From Thraustochytrium sp. TN22 (taxonomy: Eukaryota > Sar > Bigyra > Thraustochytrida > Thraustochytriidae): a stretch of 64,000 nucleotides of DNA. Made by a program: the position numbers and the translations under genes. Below are positions 46,945-56,979 of the stretch, in pieces (position 1 is the stretch's first letter; every line of letters starts with the position of its first letter). Where the stretch lies: NCBI GenBank assembly GCA_013306675.1, contig JABLUY010000102.1, positions 55,252-119,251 on the forward strand, written 5' to 3'. Under the pieces are notes generated by a model. The model was given only the letters and a program-made list of their open reading frames with translations, was not told the DNA's origin and made no database searches.

Positions 46945-47822
46945 TCACTTCTTAATGCTACCCGTGACCTGAAAGTAGACGCGGTCCCCGTCGGACCAAG
47001 TCGTGAGGAGGTCCGGCAGAAAGTTCATGTTGCGGTCCGCGTAGGTCGGCTTATAAACAAAGAAGGCGGAGGGGTCGCGCAGGATGTCGAGCGGCATCAT
47101 GAGCTCGTAAAAGATGAGCTCGCCGGCATAGGCTCCCTCAATAAAGACGGGCTCCACCCAATCGGCCTCGTCCGGCAGCAGGGCCTCATCGATGTAGTAG
47201 TGCGTGCCCATGTTAAAGACGCCGCCCGAGGTGTCCGCATGGAAAGACGGATCCAGGTTGCCGGCATCGGGCGGCTGCAGGTATGCGTCGTCGCCGCATA
47301 GAATGCCCTCAAACGGGGTGCCGACGGCCGTCACGTCGCACGTCATGCCGAGCTTGCGCGGGTCCTTGATGTAGAAGTGAACGTCCACGTGCGGGATCGT
47401 CCACTGCAGCGAGCGAGCCAGCAAGCAAAGGCGTGAGTCCTCCGCCTTCAGCGCCCCACCAACCCCCCCCCCCTCCAAGCGCGACCCTCGTGTGCCTAAA
47501 ATGCACTTACCTTGCCCACCGGCCCGTGGCCGCAGGTCTGGTAGCCCACTTCGAAGGTCTCGAGGCCGGTCATGGTCCGCGCACGGCCATTGAGCTTGTG
47601 CCAGGCCTCGTTCGCCTCGATGTCGATATTGGTAATGTCGCATGGCGGCAGGTCGCTCGCGTCCGGCAGCGCAAAGGACGCCACGTACTGGTAGCGGCCG
47701 CCCGGGAGCCTCTTGGTGTAGAACTTCATCGAGCGCTCCAGCTTGTCAATGTACGAGGCCTCCGTCGAGCCGGTCGCCGCCGCCAGCACGGCCAGTGCCA
47801 TCATGATCTTGGTCGCCACCAT
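46945..47822 (-). CDS. Secreted DUF5602/TTHB210-like protein, two exons
   Basis: Exon 1 is 47822-47511 and exon 2 is 47403-46945, separated by a 107-bp intron with GTAAGT...GCAG ends and phase 0, giving 256 aa. Removal joins TCGHGPVGK to WTIPHVDVHFYIKDP. A hydrophobic start (KIMMALAVLAAATGSTEAS) is a likely signal peptide with cleavage near residue 20-23. The HVDVHFY motif, the later GTHYYID, and the FIEGAYAGELIFYELMMPLD strand are what I recall of the DUF5602 (TTHB210-like) family, whose members are secreted or periplasmic and of unclear function. Three cysteine-containing segments could form disulphides. The family call is moderate; the gene model is strong. Confidence 0.8.
47404..47510 (-). 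other. Spliceosomal intron in DUF5602-like gene
   Basis: A 107-bp intron with a consensus GTAAGT donor and CTGCAG acceptor. It contains a 13-base G run (C on the plus strand). The exon phases match and the joined protein is continuous. Confidence 0.9.
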
Positions 47823-47848
47823 CGTCTTCTTGCTTCCTAACGTGGCCG

Positions 47849-47863
47849 GCTAGCTAGCTAGCT
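47849..47863. promoter_or_regulatory. GCTAGCTAGCTAGC run at promoter of DUF5602-like gene
   Basis: Located 27-41 bp upstream of the leftward ATG at 47822, which is core-promoter or 5' UTR distance. The same motif is found 48-61 bp before the ATG at 54135 and about 115 bp before SURF1. Confidence 0.35.
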
Positions 47864-49228
47864 GGAGAGCTCAGGCCGCTCAGGCTGTTTCTGATTTGCT
47901 CACCAGTCCTGGCCAGCGTTGGCTTCCGCAGCTCGAGGCTGGCTTGCCGGGTACGCGCAGTTGCTCCTCTCCTCTACTGCCCGCCTCCTCATGAGCTGGG
48001 TCCCCGCAATTGCTCGAGCCGCCCTTCGCTTTCCGGACTGACAACGCGAGTTGCAGAGCTTGGAAACTTGACTGTGAGAGAGGATTGTGAGATACGGTGG
48101 CCCCCTTCCATTCCCGGACAGCCCGTGCGAGTCCGTAAGTAGACCAACTCCGACAACTCGGGTGGCAGCCTGCCATAGCGCGTCAAGAGCTGTGCTTGTC
48201 CCGCACTGGGTGCTGCAGTGCGAGCGAGCGCTACTTGCGTCGAACTTAACATGAGCAGGCAGAACAGTGACGGCGTGACGTCGCACCAGCCTGGGACATT
48301 CGTCCAGGACATGAGCTTTGGCCGAGCCCCGGAATCGCTCAGGATCAGGAAAGCGAGCGTGCCTGCGGGCCAGCGAGCGGCGGGCACGCGACTCGACGCG
48401 AGCGAGCGTGCTAACTTAAGATCGCGCGACGCGCGCGATCGCGCGCGATGACGGCGCGGTCGAGTCCAGCCACCAACGGGGGCACGCCTTGCACTGGAAG
48501 GTAGCCAGCGCAGCGCAGCTGACGCGGTTGGCACAGCGCCGGGTACCCCCTGAGGTGAGGCTGCCAGTGAGTTGGGTTGAACCTGGCCGGTTGATCAACT
48601 GGTTGCTCAATTTCGCTGGCCTCGCGCGTTGGCGGCTGGCCTTGCAGAGGTCCCGGCGGGCTGCAGCTCCCTCCTCCTCCTCCTGCACGAGGCGACGCAG
48701 CTTGCCTCCCATGGCCCCTGCCTTGGCTCCAGGCGCACGCGGCTCCCGAGGTGGTACCAGGGATACCGCGTGGTACCCGGTACCGCCACCAAGGCACCGC
48801 CAAGGTACCACTGCCAGGTACAACTCAAGACTTGGAGTACCTCGGGTACGCAGACTCGCAGACGGGGTGCCACGGCCCGGCGGGGGCCAGGAAACTCGGA
48901 GGCCGTAAACAAGTCCAAAAGGGATGGGCCATGGCCAAGGGGGGGCCAAGGTTCTGCAGCGCTCTCGTGCACCGTAGTCTACGGGTCATTGAACAGCTTG
49001 ATGTTGACGCGGGCCCTGGAGAAAGGTAACTTGAACGACAACAAGGCGAACCTTGAGGCTGCTTTGCGCGAGCCGGAGCCCACGAGAGACGAGGTGATGA
49101 CCTGAAGAGGCTGCCCTTGCAAGGACTGGAGGGAAGACTGCGGCATGGGGGTACAGAGGCTGCAGAGCCTGAAAAGCACCATGGGAGAGCGCAGCTTCAT
49201 GCTCAAATGTCGTACGTGCAGCGACCGA

Positions 49229-49315
49229 GAGCCTGAGCCGGTCCGGACTCGCCTGCCGCAGCGTACTCTTCGCGGAAGCGTGCCCGGACGAGACGAATTT
49301 GTCAGTTTTCACGAG
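49229..49315 (+). pseudogene. Fragment related to the two-TM family gene at 50087
   Basis: DNA from GAGCCTGAGCCG through GCGTGCCCGGACGAGAC matches the segment beginning at 50126 (GAGCCTGAGCCG ... GCGTGCCCAGACGAGAC) with substitutions and small indels, then diverges. No full reading frame remains, so it looks like a remnant of the N-terminal part of the family. Confidence 0.5.
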
Positions 49316-50086
49316 GGGTGCTTGGCTCTTTCCCTTTGTCGGGGAGCAGCACACAGGATAAGGATCCTGGTTTCGTAATCATCACATCCATCGTCATTGG
49401 GTGTTTGTGTTTCTTGCCTGATAGGGCCTATCGCGCCGCAATCGCCGGGAGTTGAAGCCTCCAAGCTTTCTGTTGCCGTGTCCCAGGAAAGAGAAAGTAA
49501 ACAAGAGCAAGTAACGCGCGCGCGCGCTGGCACACACACGTGGTGTTTAATCGCCGACGCATGCAGTGCTGTGCGTGCGTGCTCCTCATCATGGTGCAGC
49601 CTGTCGGGGCCATCGACGCGCGGCGCATGCCAGGCTGCTTGCGCCTTTCAGGTCAGGTCGGCGACTTGTCCTGCATCTGAGCTACGCGAGCAGCGGCAGC
49701 AACGCGAACAGTGACAGCTGCGCGAATCAAGTGTTTCCCGAATAGCGACTACGCGACCTGAACCGCAAGCAACGACGTCGCGCTCACCTTGCGCAGGGAT
49801 ACAGTGACCACGTCCCGTGTCCTGCCGGAGAACCGCGGCGGAGCCAGACGGAGCCAGCGCGAGCAAGCACTGCGATACCTATCAAGCCGGAGCGAACGAT
49901 GGAGTCATGCTGCGGTTCGCACTGATCGCGAGCAGGCGCGAGCAGACAGTACAGTCACGTCGACCTGGCCGCTCAAGCCACTGGTGGCGAGCATGCGCCG
50001 CCGGCGTCTCAGTGCGCGCTGCAGTGGCGCTCGATGCGCCAAAACTGAAATCAGTTGCCAGCGTGAGCCTGAGGTGAACCGCAAGA

Positions 50087-50750
50087 ATGGTTGGCCCGCC
50101 GTATTGGCAGACTTGTAGAGGCCAAGAGCCTGAGCCGAAATCGGAAGCCGCTGCCTACTTCGCGGAGGCGTGCCCAGACGAGACAGGCTTGGTGATCTTC
50201 TCCAGCTCGATAGGCCTGGCCCCAAACCTGTGGTTTGCCCATAACTGCGTGTTCTGTGTTGCTCCTGCCACGAGTTTGTTCATCTGGGCAGGCGCGGCAA
50301 GCGGGGATACTTCGTTGCTCATTGTAGGGATCCTCCTGGCGGTGGTCCTGTGCACGACCTTCAGTTCAATGAGCTGTCACGCCCTTCTCATCCCACCAAG
50401 TCCAACGATTATGCGGGTGGCCATTGGCCACACAAACGTGCTCCTGGCGACCAGGCAGGCAGACGGCAGCTTCGCGCTGACGCGCATCCCAATCCAAACG
50501 ATCCAGAGCGTCTACAGCATGAGCAGGTCAGTGGTACTGGGATCCAAGCAGTCACGAGGGGAACCTGCGCGAGATCCACATCGCGCTGTACTCTGTCGGC
50601 GACCACGATACTGACGGCGCAGGGGAACCTAGGTACCCTTGGGGGACCTACCTTTTGGGGAGCAACCAGCGCGCCATCTTCGTATCCACCCTGCGTGCCT
50701 CCATGCGAGGACAATCTACGTTGCATGAGGTGCCTCGTCCAGGGCGATAG
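50087..50750 (+). pseudogene. Two-TM small membrane protein, frame-shifted copy
   Basis: Starts at an ATG (MVGPPYWQTC) and is homologous to the 54135 protein: the motif AAAYFAEACPDETG corresponds to AALYFAEAAPEDQ, a hydrophobic hairpin follows (about residues 58-103), and FALTRIPIQTIQS matches FVLTRIPFNTIQS. After about residue 146 the frame degrades and stops at 50614. The +1 frame from about 50537 to a TAG at 50748 still reads like protein (HEGNLREIHIALYSVGDHDT; YLLGSNQRAIFVSTLRASM). I read this as one indel near 50528-50537. An unrecognised intron is possible, but no GT-AG pair I tried restored the frame. Confidence 0.55.
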
Positions 50751-51443
50751 CCAGCGCGATGGCAATCCTGAGGGTGACGATCTCGATGACGAGCGCATTC
50801 ACGAAGCCCGCCTGTCCTTGGTTGTTGTGTGAATTCCAAAGAGATAGCAAGGCCCTCCGGAAGGTTCGGCAAGACTCAGTGTCCTTGCTCTCTTGTTTCT
50901 TGCTTCTCGGGCACGCGCATCGCCTCCCAAAGATCGTCCATGCTCCTTCCGCCTTCCGCGCGCACTGGCAGATATCTTCGTCGCGAGTAATGGCGCTTGA
51001 CTCAGTAAGACGATCATCTCTTGCAGCGAGCGGGCATGTCCTGTGCCGAAACGAGGCGATGCTCCAGCACAACCGAGCCACGGCCCGCTCGCTCCTCTGA
51101 GAGGCGCGGGTCACGCAGTCTCTGCCACCCGCGCGAGGTCCTCTCCCTCCACCGGACGACCCGTCACTGTGCAGAGAGGCTTGCGGAGCTGGCCCCGCGA
51201 TGGGTCGCGACGACGCCGACGCTGGCCGCTGCACGCGCGCTGCCGGTGCACGTGCTGCGAGCCTGAGCAGGCCAGCGCTACCCTTCGTCCGAGTCCTGTT
51301 CGTCCAAACCCGCGGAGGCCTCTGGCACTGGCAAAGCATCCGCGCCGGCAGCGCGAGACCAAGGCTCGCGCGGCGCGGGCGCGCGGCGGTCCGTCAACGC
51401 GCGGCGCGGTGCTCGGCTGCAGCCTGCGCGGGCGTGTGCCGCG

Positions 51444-52070
51444 ATGCTCAGCAGCGTGAAGATGGAGACGCTGCTCCCGGGTGTCACGGGCGGCAGCTTG
51501 TACGAGCTGCCCAGGACGTTCTCGAGCGGCGCGCTGGTCGCCCAAGGCCAGGAGGTAGAGGTGGCGAGCTTCAGGACGACGAGTCGGTGCTGTGCCGGCA
51601 CGTACGTGGAGATGGCCGACCGGAACGGAGACACGGCAGCCATCTTGCCCTTGAAAGGCACGCCGCGAGCAAAGAGGGTCTTGGAGCCTCGCGGCACGCA
51701 GGAGTACGCTTGGATGCTGGACCACGCGGATGGCGAGGTCGTGATGGCGCTCAAGCATCGCCTCTACGCGAGCTGGGACGACCCCGCGGTCTGGGCTGTC
51801 GCCAGCACGGCCGACGGCGACCTTGTGTTGCGCATCGTGGAGCGCGAGGTTGCGCAAGACCAGGCGAGTGGCAGAGGGAGGCTCCTTCCCACAGTTGTGG
51901 CCATTTTTGACAGTGACGTCGAGGTGGCGCAAGTTACTTTTTGGCGCAAGGGCTTTTGGGTTCCCGTCGACACCACGGTGGTGGAGTTGTACAAGGACAT
52001 CTCGCGACCGGCGACCGTGCTCGCGTGCGCCTGGCTCTTTAACGTTGCCAGAGTAGATCCCAGTGTTTGA
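51444..52070 (+). CDS. Small unknown protein, member 2 of a two-copy family
   Basis: A 208-aa product starting MLSSVKMETLLPGVTGGSLY, paralogous to the protein at 42716-43330. It shares the PGVxxG start, the DGEVVMALKHRL strand, and the C-terminal helix VELYKDISRPATVLACAWLF. It lies in the gene-poor 48-57 kb accessory region on the opposite strand, about 8 kb from its relative, so the pair is dispersed rather than tandem. Beta-rich, no signal peptide, no catalytic motif seen. A tubby-like/LURP-one type membrane-binding fold is a guess from strand pattern. Confidence 0.65.
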   Translation: MLSSVKMETLLPGVTGGSLYELPRTFSSGALVAQGQEVEVASFRTTSRCCAGTYVEMADRNGDTAAILPLKGTPRAKRVLEPRGTQEYAWMLDHADGEVVMALKHRLYASWDDPAVWAVASTADGDLVLRIVEREVAQDQASGRGRLLPTVVAIFDSDVEVAQVTFWRKGFWVPVDTTVVELYKDISRPATVLACAWLFNVARVDPSV

Positions 52071-54134
52071 CAAGTAAGACATTTCAAGAATTTTCAGCTG
52101 TGCGACGCGTGCGCGCCGGGCGGCCCGTGGCGCAGCCAACGTCCCCACGTTTGGAGAGGCTCGGCAACGTCCGTGCTGGCTTTGCGATGCGCCAATCGCG
52201 CTGGCATCGTCCTGGCGATGGCTCTGTGGACACGTTGGGTCCGATTACACACCGTTCTCCCGTCCTCTGCCAGAGAGCTCGCCCACCATGGAACCGATGT
52301 TGAACTGGTGGATGAGGAGAAGATGCTCCTGAGTCGCAGGTGGTCTATCAAGTCTCTTGTATCTTTTCAAACTCACCTCTCGCGTTGTCGTGTTCGCTTG
52401 TGGCGGTCCTAGCTTTCTGTAAACTAATTTCAGGCCTGCACAACTGCAGCAGCGCAAGCACGCTTGTACATGCATTACCAAGTCGCCGCTCGGCACACGG
52501 GCACATACCGAAGCGTCTTTGAATCGGCAAGCATTGCCGAAACGGTGGGGAGGTAGGGGAGGGGCAAGCAGCTCCTGTGGCTGACTGGGACACGCGCGAC
52601 GACGGGGTCGTCGCAATTTCCCTGGGCGGAAGAATTGCGGGCGAAGGGGTACTGCTACTAGTGGAGGGCTGGTTTTTGGGCCAGGCGGAAGGTGACGACC
52701 TGCTGGGGCGCACCTCCACCGAGTGCGCCAAGCACCGACACCGGCGGTAGACGCGAGCGTAGCTGGACTCGGAGCGTCATGCAATGCATGAGTACAGCCC
52801 TCCAGCCTTTCCTTGGCGACGCCCCCACCGCGCCTGCTCCAGTGTCATGCTTGGAGCTTTGGCTAGGGCGCAGTCTATCTGCGCGTTGGTCAACGTACTC
52901 AACGCAGCTCTGATCCGCGGTGCAATGCGTCGCGCTGGGTCGCGACGCGCTCCTGATCACGGACAGCAGGCGCAAACAGCCTGGCCCGCGGCGCGTGCCC
53001 GTCTCCAGCGAAGTTCACTGCCCGGGTCTCGCCGCCTTGACTGACAGTGAGAAGCATCTGTGACCCGGCAGCTGCCGCTTTTGCACATCATGCACGGCCA
53101 TGCACGACTTCCAGCGGAGTTCCAGGTGCAACTCCGCCAGCGCGGCGCGGCAGAGAGGATCCCGGGCGGGCCAAGGTCGACGTTCATCCGTCGCCAGCCC
53201 CGCCAGCGGCAGGCTCCGCGCGGCGCACGCCTGCCAAGCTCAGCTCCTTCCTTGCCGGGCTTGCCCTGGCCCGCGGCGCGCCAGTGGCCGCCGGCGCCGC
53301 ACGTACGGAGGGTGGTTTGGTACCCGTGGTACCCTTATACCTCCAACTCGCTCAGGCTGCACCTCGCGAGCGCCAGCTAAAAGAGTACCTCAGCTCTTCC
53401 TTGACGGCGACGCCAGCTCAGGCTGGCCGCCGCGGCCCGCGAGCCGCGGCGCGTGGCCGCGGCGCCGTGGCACTGCACGGACTGTGCACTGACAGGCTGC
53501 CTGTCAGTGTCTCCGAAGGCGCCCAGAAGGCTCAGGCTGTCGGCGGCCGGCCCGGCCCGCCCGGGGCGCGCGCCGCGCTGCGGCGCTGGTCAGTCACCGT
53601 ACGTCCTGTCGGGTCATGTCTCGTGGAAGCTTGCTCGCAGCGCAGACTCGCGCCGCACCCCGCCGCGCGTGCCGGGCCTACTGGCTGCCTAAGCTAGCTG
53701 GGCGCGTGCGGCCAGCCGGGCGCAGACTGGGGGCTGTCGCCGGGTCGCCGGGTGCTGGGAGGCGCGCGCCGCCGCCGCCGGCGGGCGGCCCGGGCCGCCG
53801 CCGCGGGCCGCTGGTCGTACGCGGCGCGGCCGAGTTGAGTCCGAGTCGGCGGCGAGTCCGGGACTCCGAGTCCGAGTCCGCTGGCGCTGCAGGCAGCACT
53901 GGCAGAGCCCGATCGCTGGCGACGCTGGAGCGGCGAGCGCCGCGCCGTGCCTCCTGCGACCGGCGACCGGCAGTCCTTGAATTGCATCGTTTGGAGCAGG
54001 GCGAGCCAGGGCGACTCGGAGCCAGGGCGAGCGGGCGAGGGAGCAGGCCGCGGACTGGCGCGGGCGCGCGAGCGAGCTAGCTAGCTCGAGCAAGGCGCCG
54101 GACGGCAGGACGGCCTCGGGCCTCGGCTGCCACG
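52071..54134. other. Gene-poor region
   Basis: 2.1 kb with no supported gene. A short frame around 52600-52700 (DDGVVAISLGGRIAGEGVLL) has protein-like composition and could be a remnant of the small paralogous family, but I am not confident. 53310-53340 has GGTACC words, and 53820-53880 is full of GAGTCC words. Confidence 0.45.
54074..54087. promoter_or_regulatory. GAGCTAGCTAGCTC palindrome upstream of two-TM gene
   Basis: A perfect 14-bp palindrome 48-61 bp before the ATG at 54135; another instance of the motif found at 47849, 7029, 4044, 21015 and 57665. Confidence 0.35.
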
Positions 54135-54884
54135 ATGGCCTCGGCTTCCGCGGTAAGGCCGGCTGCCACGGAGGAGGAAGGCCCGAGCGAGTGTGTGATG
54201 TACGACATCATGTGTACTGGGCAGACGCCGGAGCCAGAGATGACGGCAGCACTTTACTTTGCGGAGGCTGCGCCAGAGGATCAACAGCTCGCCATCTTCA
54301 CGAGCTATAAGGGCCTGAACGAGGCAGATTTTTGCTTTGGCAGCGGAACCGTTCTGTTCATCGTAGGTACGGTCGTTGCGTTCGTCCCCTTCATGGCGTT
54401 CGGGTTCTCGGATTGGTGGTTGTTTTTCGAAATTTGGGTGTCCGGCTTGGTCGTCGCTGTGGTCGGTCTGATATGCTGCATTCCTGGCATGCGAAAGATT
54501 TGGCGCGGGCCTCGCCGGACGATGCAGCGCGTCGCCATCAGCATGACGGCCGTCCTGGTCGCCGACCGCGTGGGCGAGGACTTCGTGCTCACGCGGATTC
54601 CCTTCAACACAATCCAGAGCTATTTCAAAGAAGATTCCGGCGACGATGTCATCCTGATTCAGCGCGAACCATCTGGCGGTTTGACCAAACACACGCTTCC
54701 CGTCGCGTACCCGAGATGGAGGCAAATGAACACGGACAGGCACAGCGGTCGTCATATCCCTGCTAACATCTTGATGCGTGCAAGCTTCATCGATACCCTT
54801 TCCATGCGCATGACGGATGCTGGGCTTGCCGTTCCGGACGTCGTTGCGGTCCCTATCGTGGACCTCAAAGCCGAGGTAAAGTGA
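54135..54884 (+). CDS. Two-TM small membrane protein (intact family member)
   Basis: A 249-aa product starting MASASAVRPA. Residues 35-60 hold the family motif (MTAALYFAEAAPEDQQLAIF), and two hydrophobic helices (about 70-91 and 96-118) form a hairpin with a short connecting loop, ending in basic RKIWRGPRR. The C-terminal ~120 residues are beta-rich and contain FVLTRIPFNTIQSYF, the most conserved piece in the family. That piece resembles the ixIPfxxIqsv strand of bacterial PH-like domains attached to membrane hairpins, so a two-TM/PH-like architecture is my best inference. No known eukaryotic family comes to mind. It is the only copy in the cluster with an intact full-length frame. Confidence 0.72.
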   Translation: MASASAVRPAATEEEGPSECVMYDIMCTGQTPEPEMTAALYFAEAAPEDQQLAIFTSYKGLNEADFCFGSGTVLFIVGTVVAFVPFMAFGFSDWWLFFEIWVSGLVVAVVGLICCIPGMRKIWRGPRRTMQRVAISMTAVLVADRVGEDFVLTRIPFNTIQSYFKEDSGDDVILIQREPSGGLTKHTLPVAYPRWRQMNTDRHSGRHIPANILMRASFIDTLSMRMTDAGLAVPDVVAVPIVDLKAEVK

Positions 54885-55034
54885 TGAAGTTTTCATTTCT
54901 TCTTCAAGTTGTCGCGGTCGATCTGACGTTCTTCTTCAATTTCCTCCCTGCCGCAAGTTCTGCATTCGTTTTGCCCCAGGCAGCACGCTCGAGGAACGGT
55001 ACAGCGTGGTCCATCTTGGCCGTGCGGCGCACGG

Positions 55035-55436
55035 GTGACATGCGGCGCAAGGATGGTTGAAGACCTGGATGTCTATAAAAACGACTTCATTCACAAACCT
55101 TTCGAGGCGCATCCAAGATGCGGATTTTGCCGCTCCGGAGGGCGTCAAGTAACTGGATGTTCTTTCTTCTTGTCGCCAAAGCGATCTTCTCTTTTTCGGT
55201 CCATCCATGTTAGCGAGACCGAGCTGTACTTGCGCGCGACGTGTTTCGTGGCGTGCAACGGAGAGGAGCAGGAGACCGACTTGGCTGCCGTGATCTGCTT
55301 CACCAAGGCGGCGGCGGATAAGCGCGTCTTCGCGATCTTCCTGAGCCATGAGGACTCGCAGCCGCCGGACGGACATGTGCACCTGCCGCGTCATTATTCG
55401 CGGGCTGCTTGGTGTGGTCGTGGAGCTTCGGCTTGA
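55035..55436 (+). pseudogene. Degenerate member of the two-TM family
   Basis: The frame contains QETDLAAVICFTKAAADKRV followed by FAIFLSHEDS, which lines up with PEMTAALYFAEAAPEDQQLAIFTSYK of the 54135 protein, including spacing, and with the 50087 copy. The hydrophobic hairpin is missing from this frame, which ends in an arginine/histidine string. Downstream pieces in other frames (e.g. TFTAVLVTFLLAGSSDAAGS around 55465-55525 and ALFFIQGTFRTANVIQKKPF around 55560-55620) also look protein-like. A multiply frame-shifted copy, or an intron-containing gene I cannot resolve, would both fit. Confidence 0.45.
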
Positions 55437-55642
55437 CCATAATTCGGGTGTGGCGACGCCGAAGTAACCTTCACTGCCGTTCTCGTCACCTTCCTCCTCG
55501 CGGGCAGCTCTGACGCCGCTGGCTCCGTTGATTGCCGGTTACGATGGCAAAAGCGTCGAGCTCTCTTTTTCATCCAAGGCACCTTCCGCACGGCAAATGT
55601 CATCCAGAAGAAGCCGTTCGACACGCAGCTGCTTGCCTCAAC

Positions 55643-55754
55643 CTACCACCACGGGCGATGTAGAAGCAGGGACGAGCATGCCACGGTTCCAAAAGACGCT
55701 TTCGTCGAGATCCTCACAGTCAAGGTTGGTCGTGGGTGGCATGGCACATTGCAT

Positions 55755-55805
<51 letters not shown>

Positions 55806-56011
55806 ACATCATGAAGGATGCGTTGCACGCACGCACAATGCTCACGTACCAGAGTCTCGATGTACGGTGGGTGCTGGCCGCTGAAGGATGCCAGCGCATG
55901 AGCCAGCGACGCTCTTGCAAGCCGCTCCGCACGCGACAACTTGTTGAAGGATCGGCCGACGGTACAAGGGTTTTGACCTTGAGCTCGAGTCCGCCCCGAC
56001 CGCCCATCCAT
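55643..56011 (-). CDS. Possible short polyGln protein (low confidence)
   Basis: An ATG-initiated 122-codon frame on the minus strand with the helical-looking SRAERLARASLAHALASFSG and YIETLVREHCACVQRILHDV, followed directly by a CAG-encoded run of 16 Gln and then an unstructured tail. On the plus strand the run reads CTG. Codon use is plausible for this genome and other genes here also carry CAG-encoded Gln runs on the coding strand. The frame is short, lies in a region of broken genes, and has no recognised domain. Confidence 0.28.
55757..55804. repeat. (CTG)16 trinucleotide microsatellite
   Basis: Sixteen perfect CTG copies (CAG on the minus strand), with no interruption. Confidence 0.95.
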
Positions 56012-56979
56012 CCATCCAGCCAGCTAGCCGGCCGGCCGGCCAGGCGTACTGGGCGCACAGGCACAATCGCCACTCTCAGCTTCCGCTACGAGCGTTGCAA
56101 GTGTTGTTCGCAAAGGCGTGCGCTTGCGTGCGTCCTCTTTCGTCGCTTTGTCCTCTGCTCTTCCGTCGCTGCAGCTGCGTCCTCGGCCCGCGGGCGCCAC
56201 CCTGCACCGTCAGTACCGCCTCGTTCCGAGTCGTGCGAGCTTCGCGACGCTAATCATACTCGAACTCTGGCTGCCGTGCAGTGGGGCTCCCTCGCCACCA
56301 GCCACTCCCTCACGTCAACGTGCATCACAACGGTGACACAACCAAGTTCACAACCTGGTCACGCAGCGCCACATCTCTCACAGGAACGATAAGTCACCTG
56401 CTGGCGCGCAGCGACCACGAGACCGCCAGCCTGAGAGAGTCAGGCCTGAGGGTGCTCGCGTGGAACCTGAAGCAAGGCTCGGCGGAAGTCTGCCAGACGT
56501 CTCGCTTGCGGCTGCCGAGAGCCCACGACGACGACGATGACGACGGCACTGCAGCTGGGAGGCTCGCCGTGGCGCCCTGGTCCCGGAATTGCAGGACCCT
56601 CGCTCATCCCCCCCATGCACTGCCAGTGGACTGGTCGGCCCAGCGCGCGCGCGCCCGCGATCATGGCTTCAAGCTGCGCCGGCGGCAAACCCCAAGCCGG
56701 CCGCGGCGGCCAGGCCAGGCCGGCGCGGGCCAGCCCAGCCCAGCCCAGCCAGCCCAGCGGACGAGCTCGCCGCGCGACCGCCGCCGCGCGGGGCCTCCGC
56801 GAGCGTGGCCGCGACGGCTCTGCAGGCGAGGGTGAGGAGGAGCGCGCACGTCACGGTGCTGGCGCGCCGCCTCACCCTCGGGCACAGGCGCGGGGCGGAG
56901 ACAACCGAGACAACCGAGACAACCTCCTCAGAGCCCGCCTGGCCGCGGCGCGGCGCGCCTCTGCTAGTCCTTGTCCGCC

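Larger units (their letters stand above)
47823..50086. other. Gene-poor region with KpnI-site-like words and one gene fragment
   Basis: 2.3 kb with no intact gene. It holds a TAGC palindromic run just upstream of the DUF5602-like ATG, a GCGCGATCGCGCGC-type palindrome near 48430-48450, a cluster of GGTACC words at 48750-48800, and a degraded relative of the 50.1-kb gene at ~49229. The open frames are short and not domain-bearing. Confidence 0.5.
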
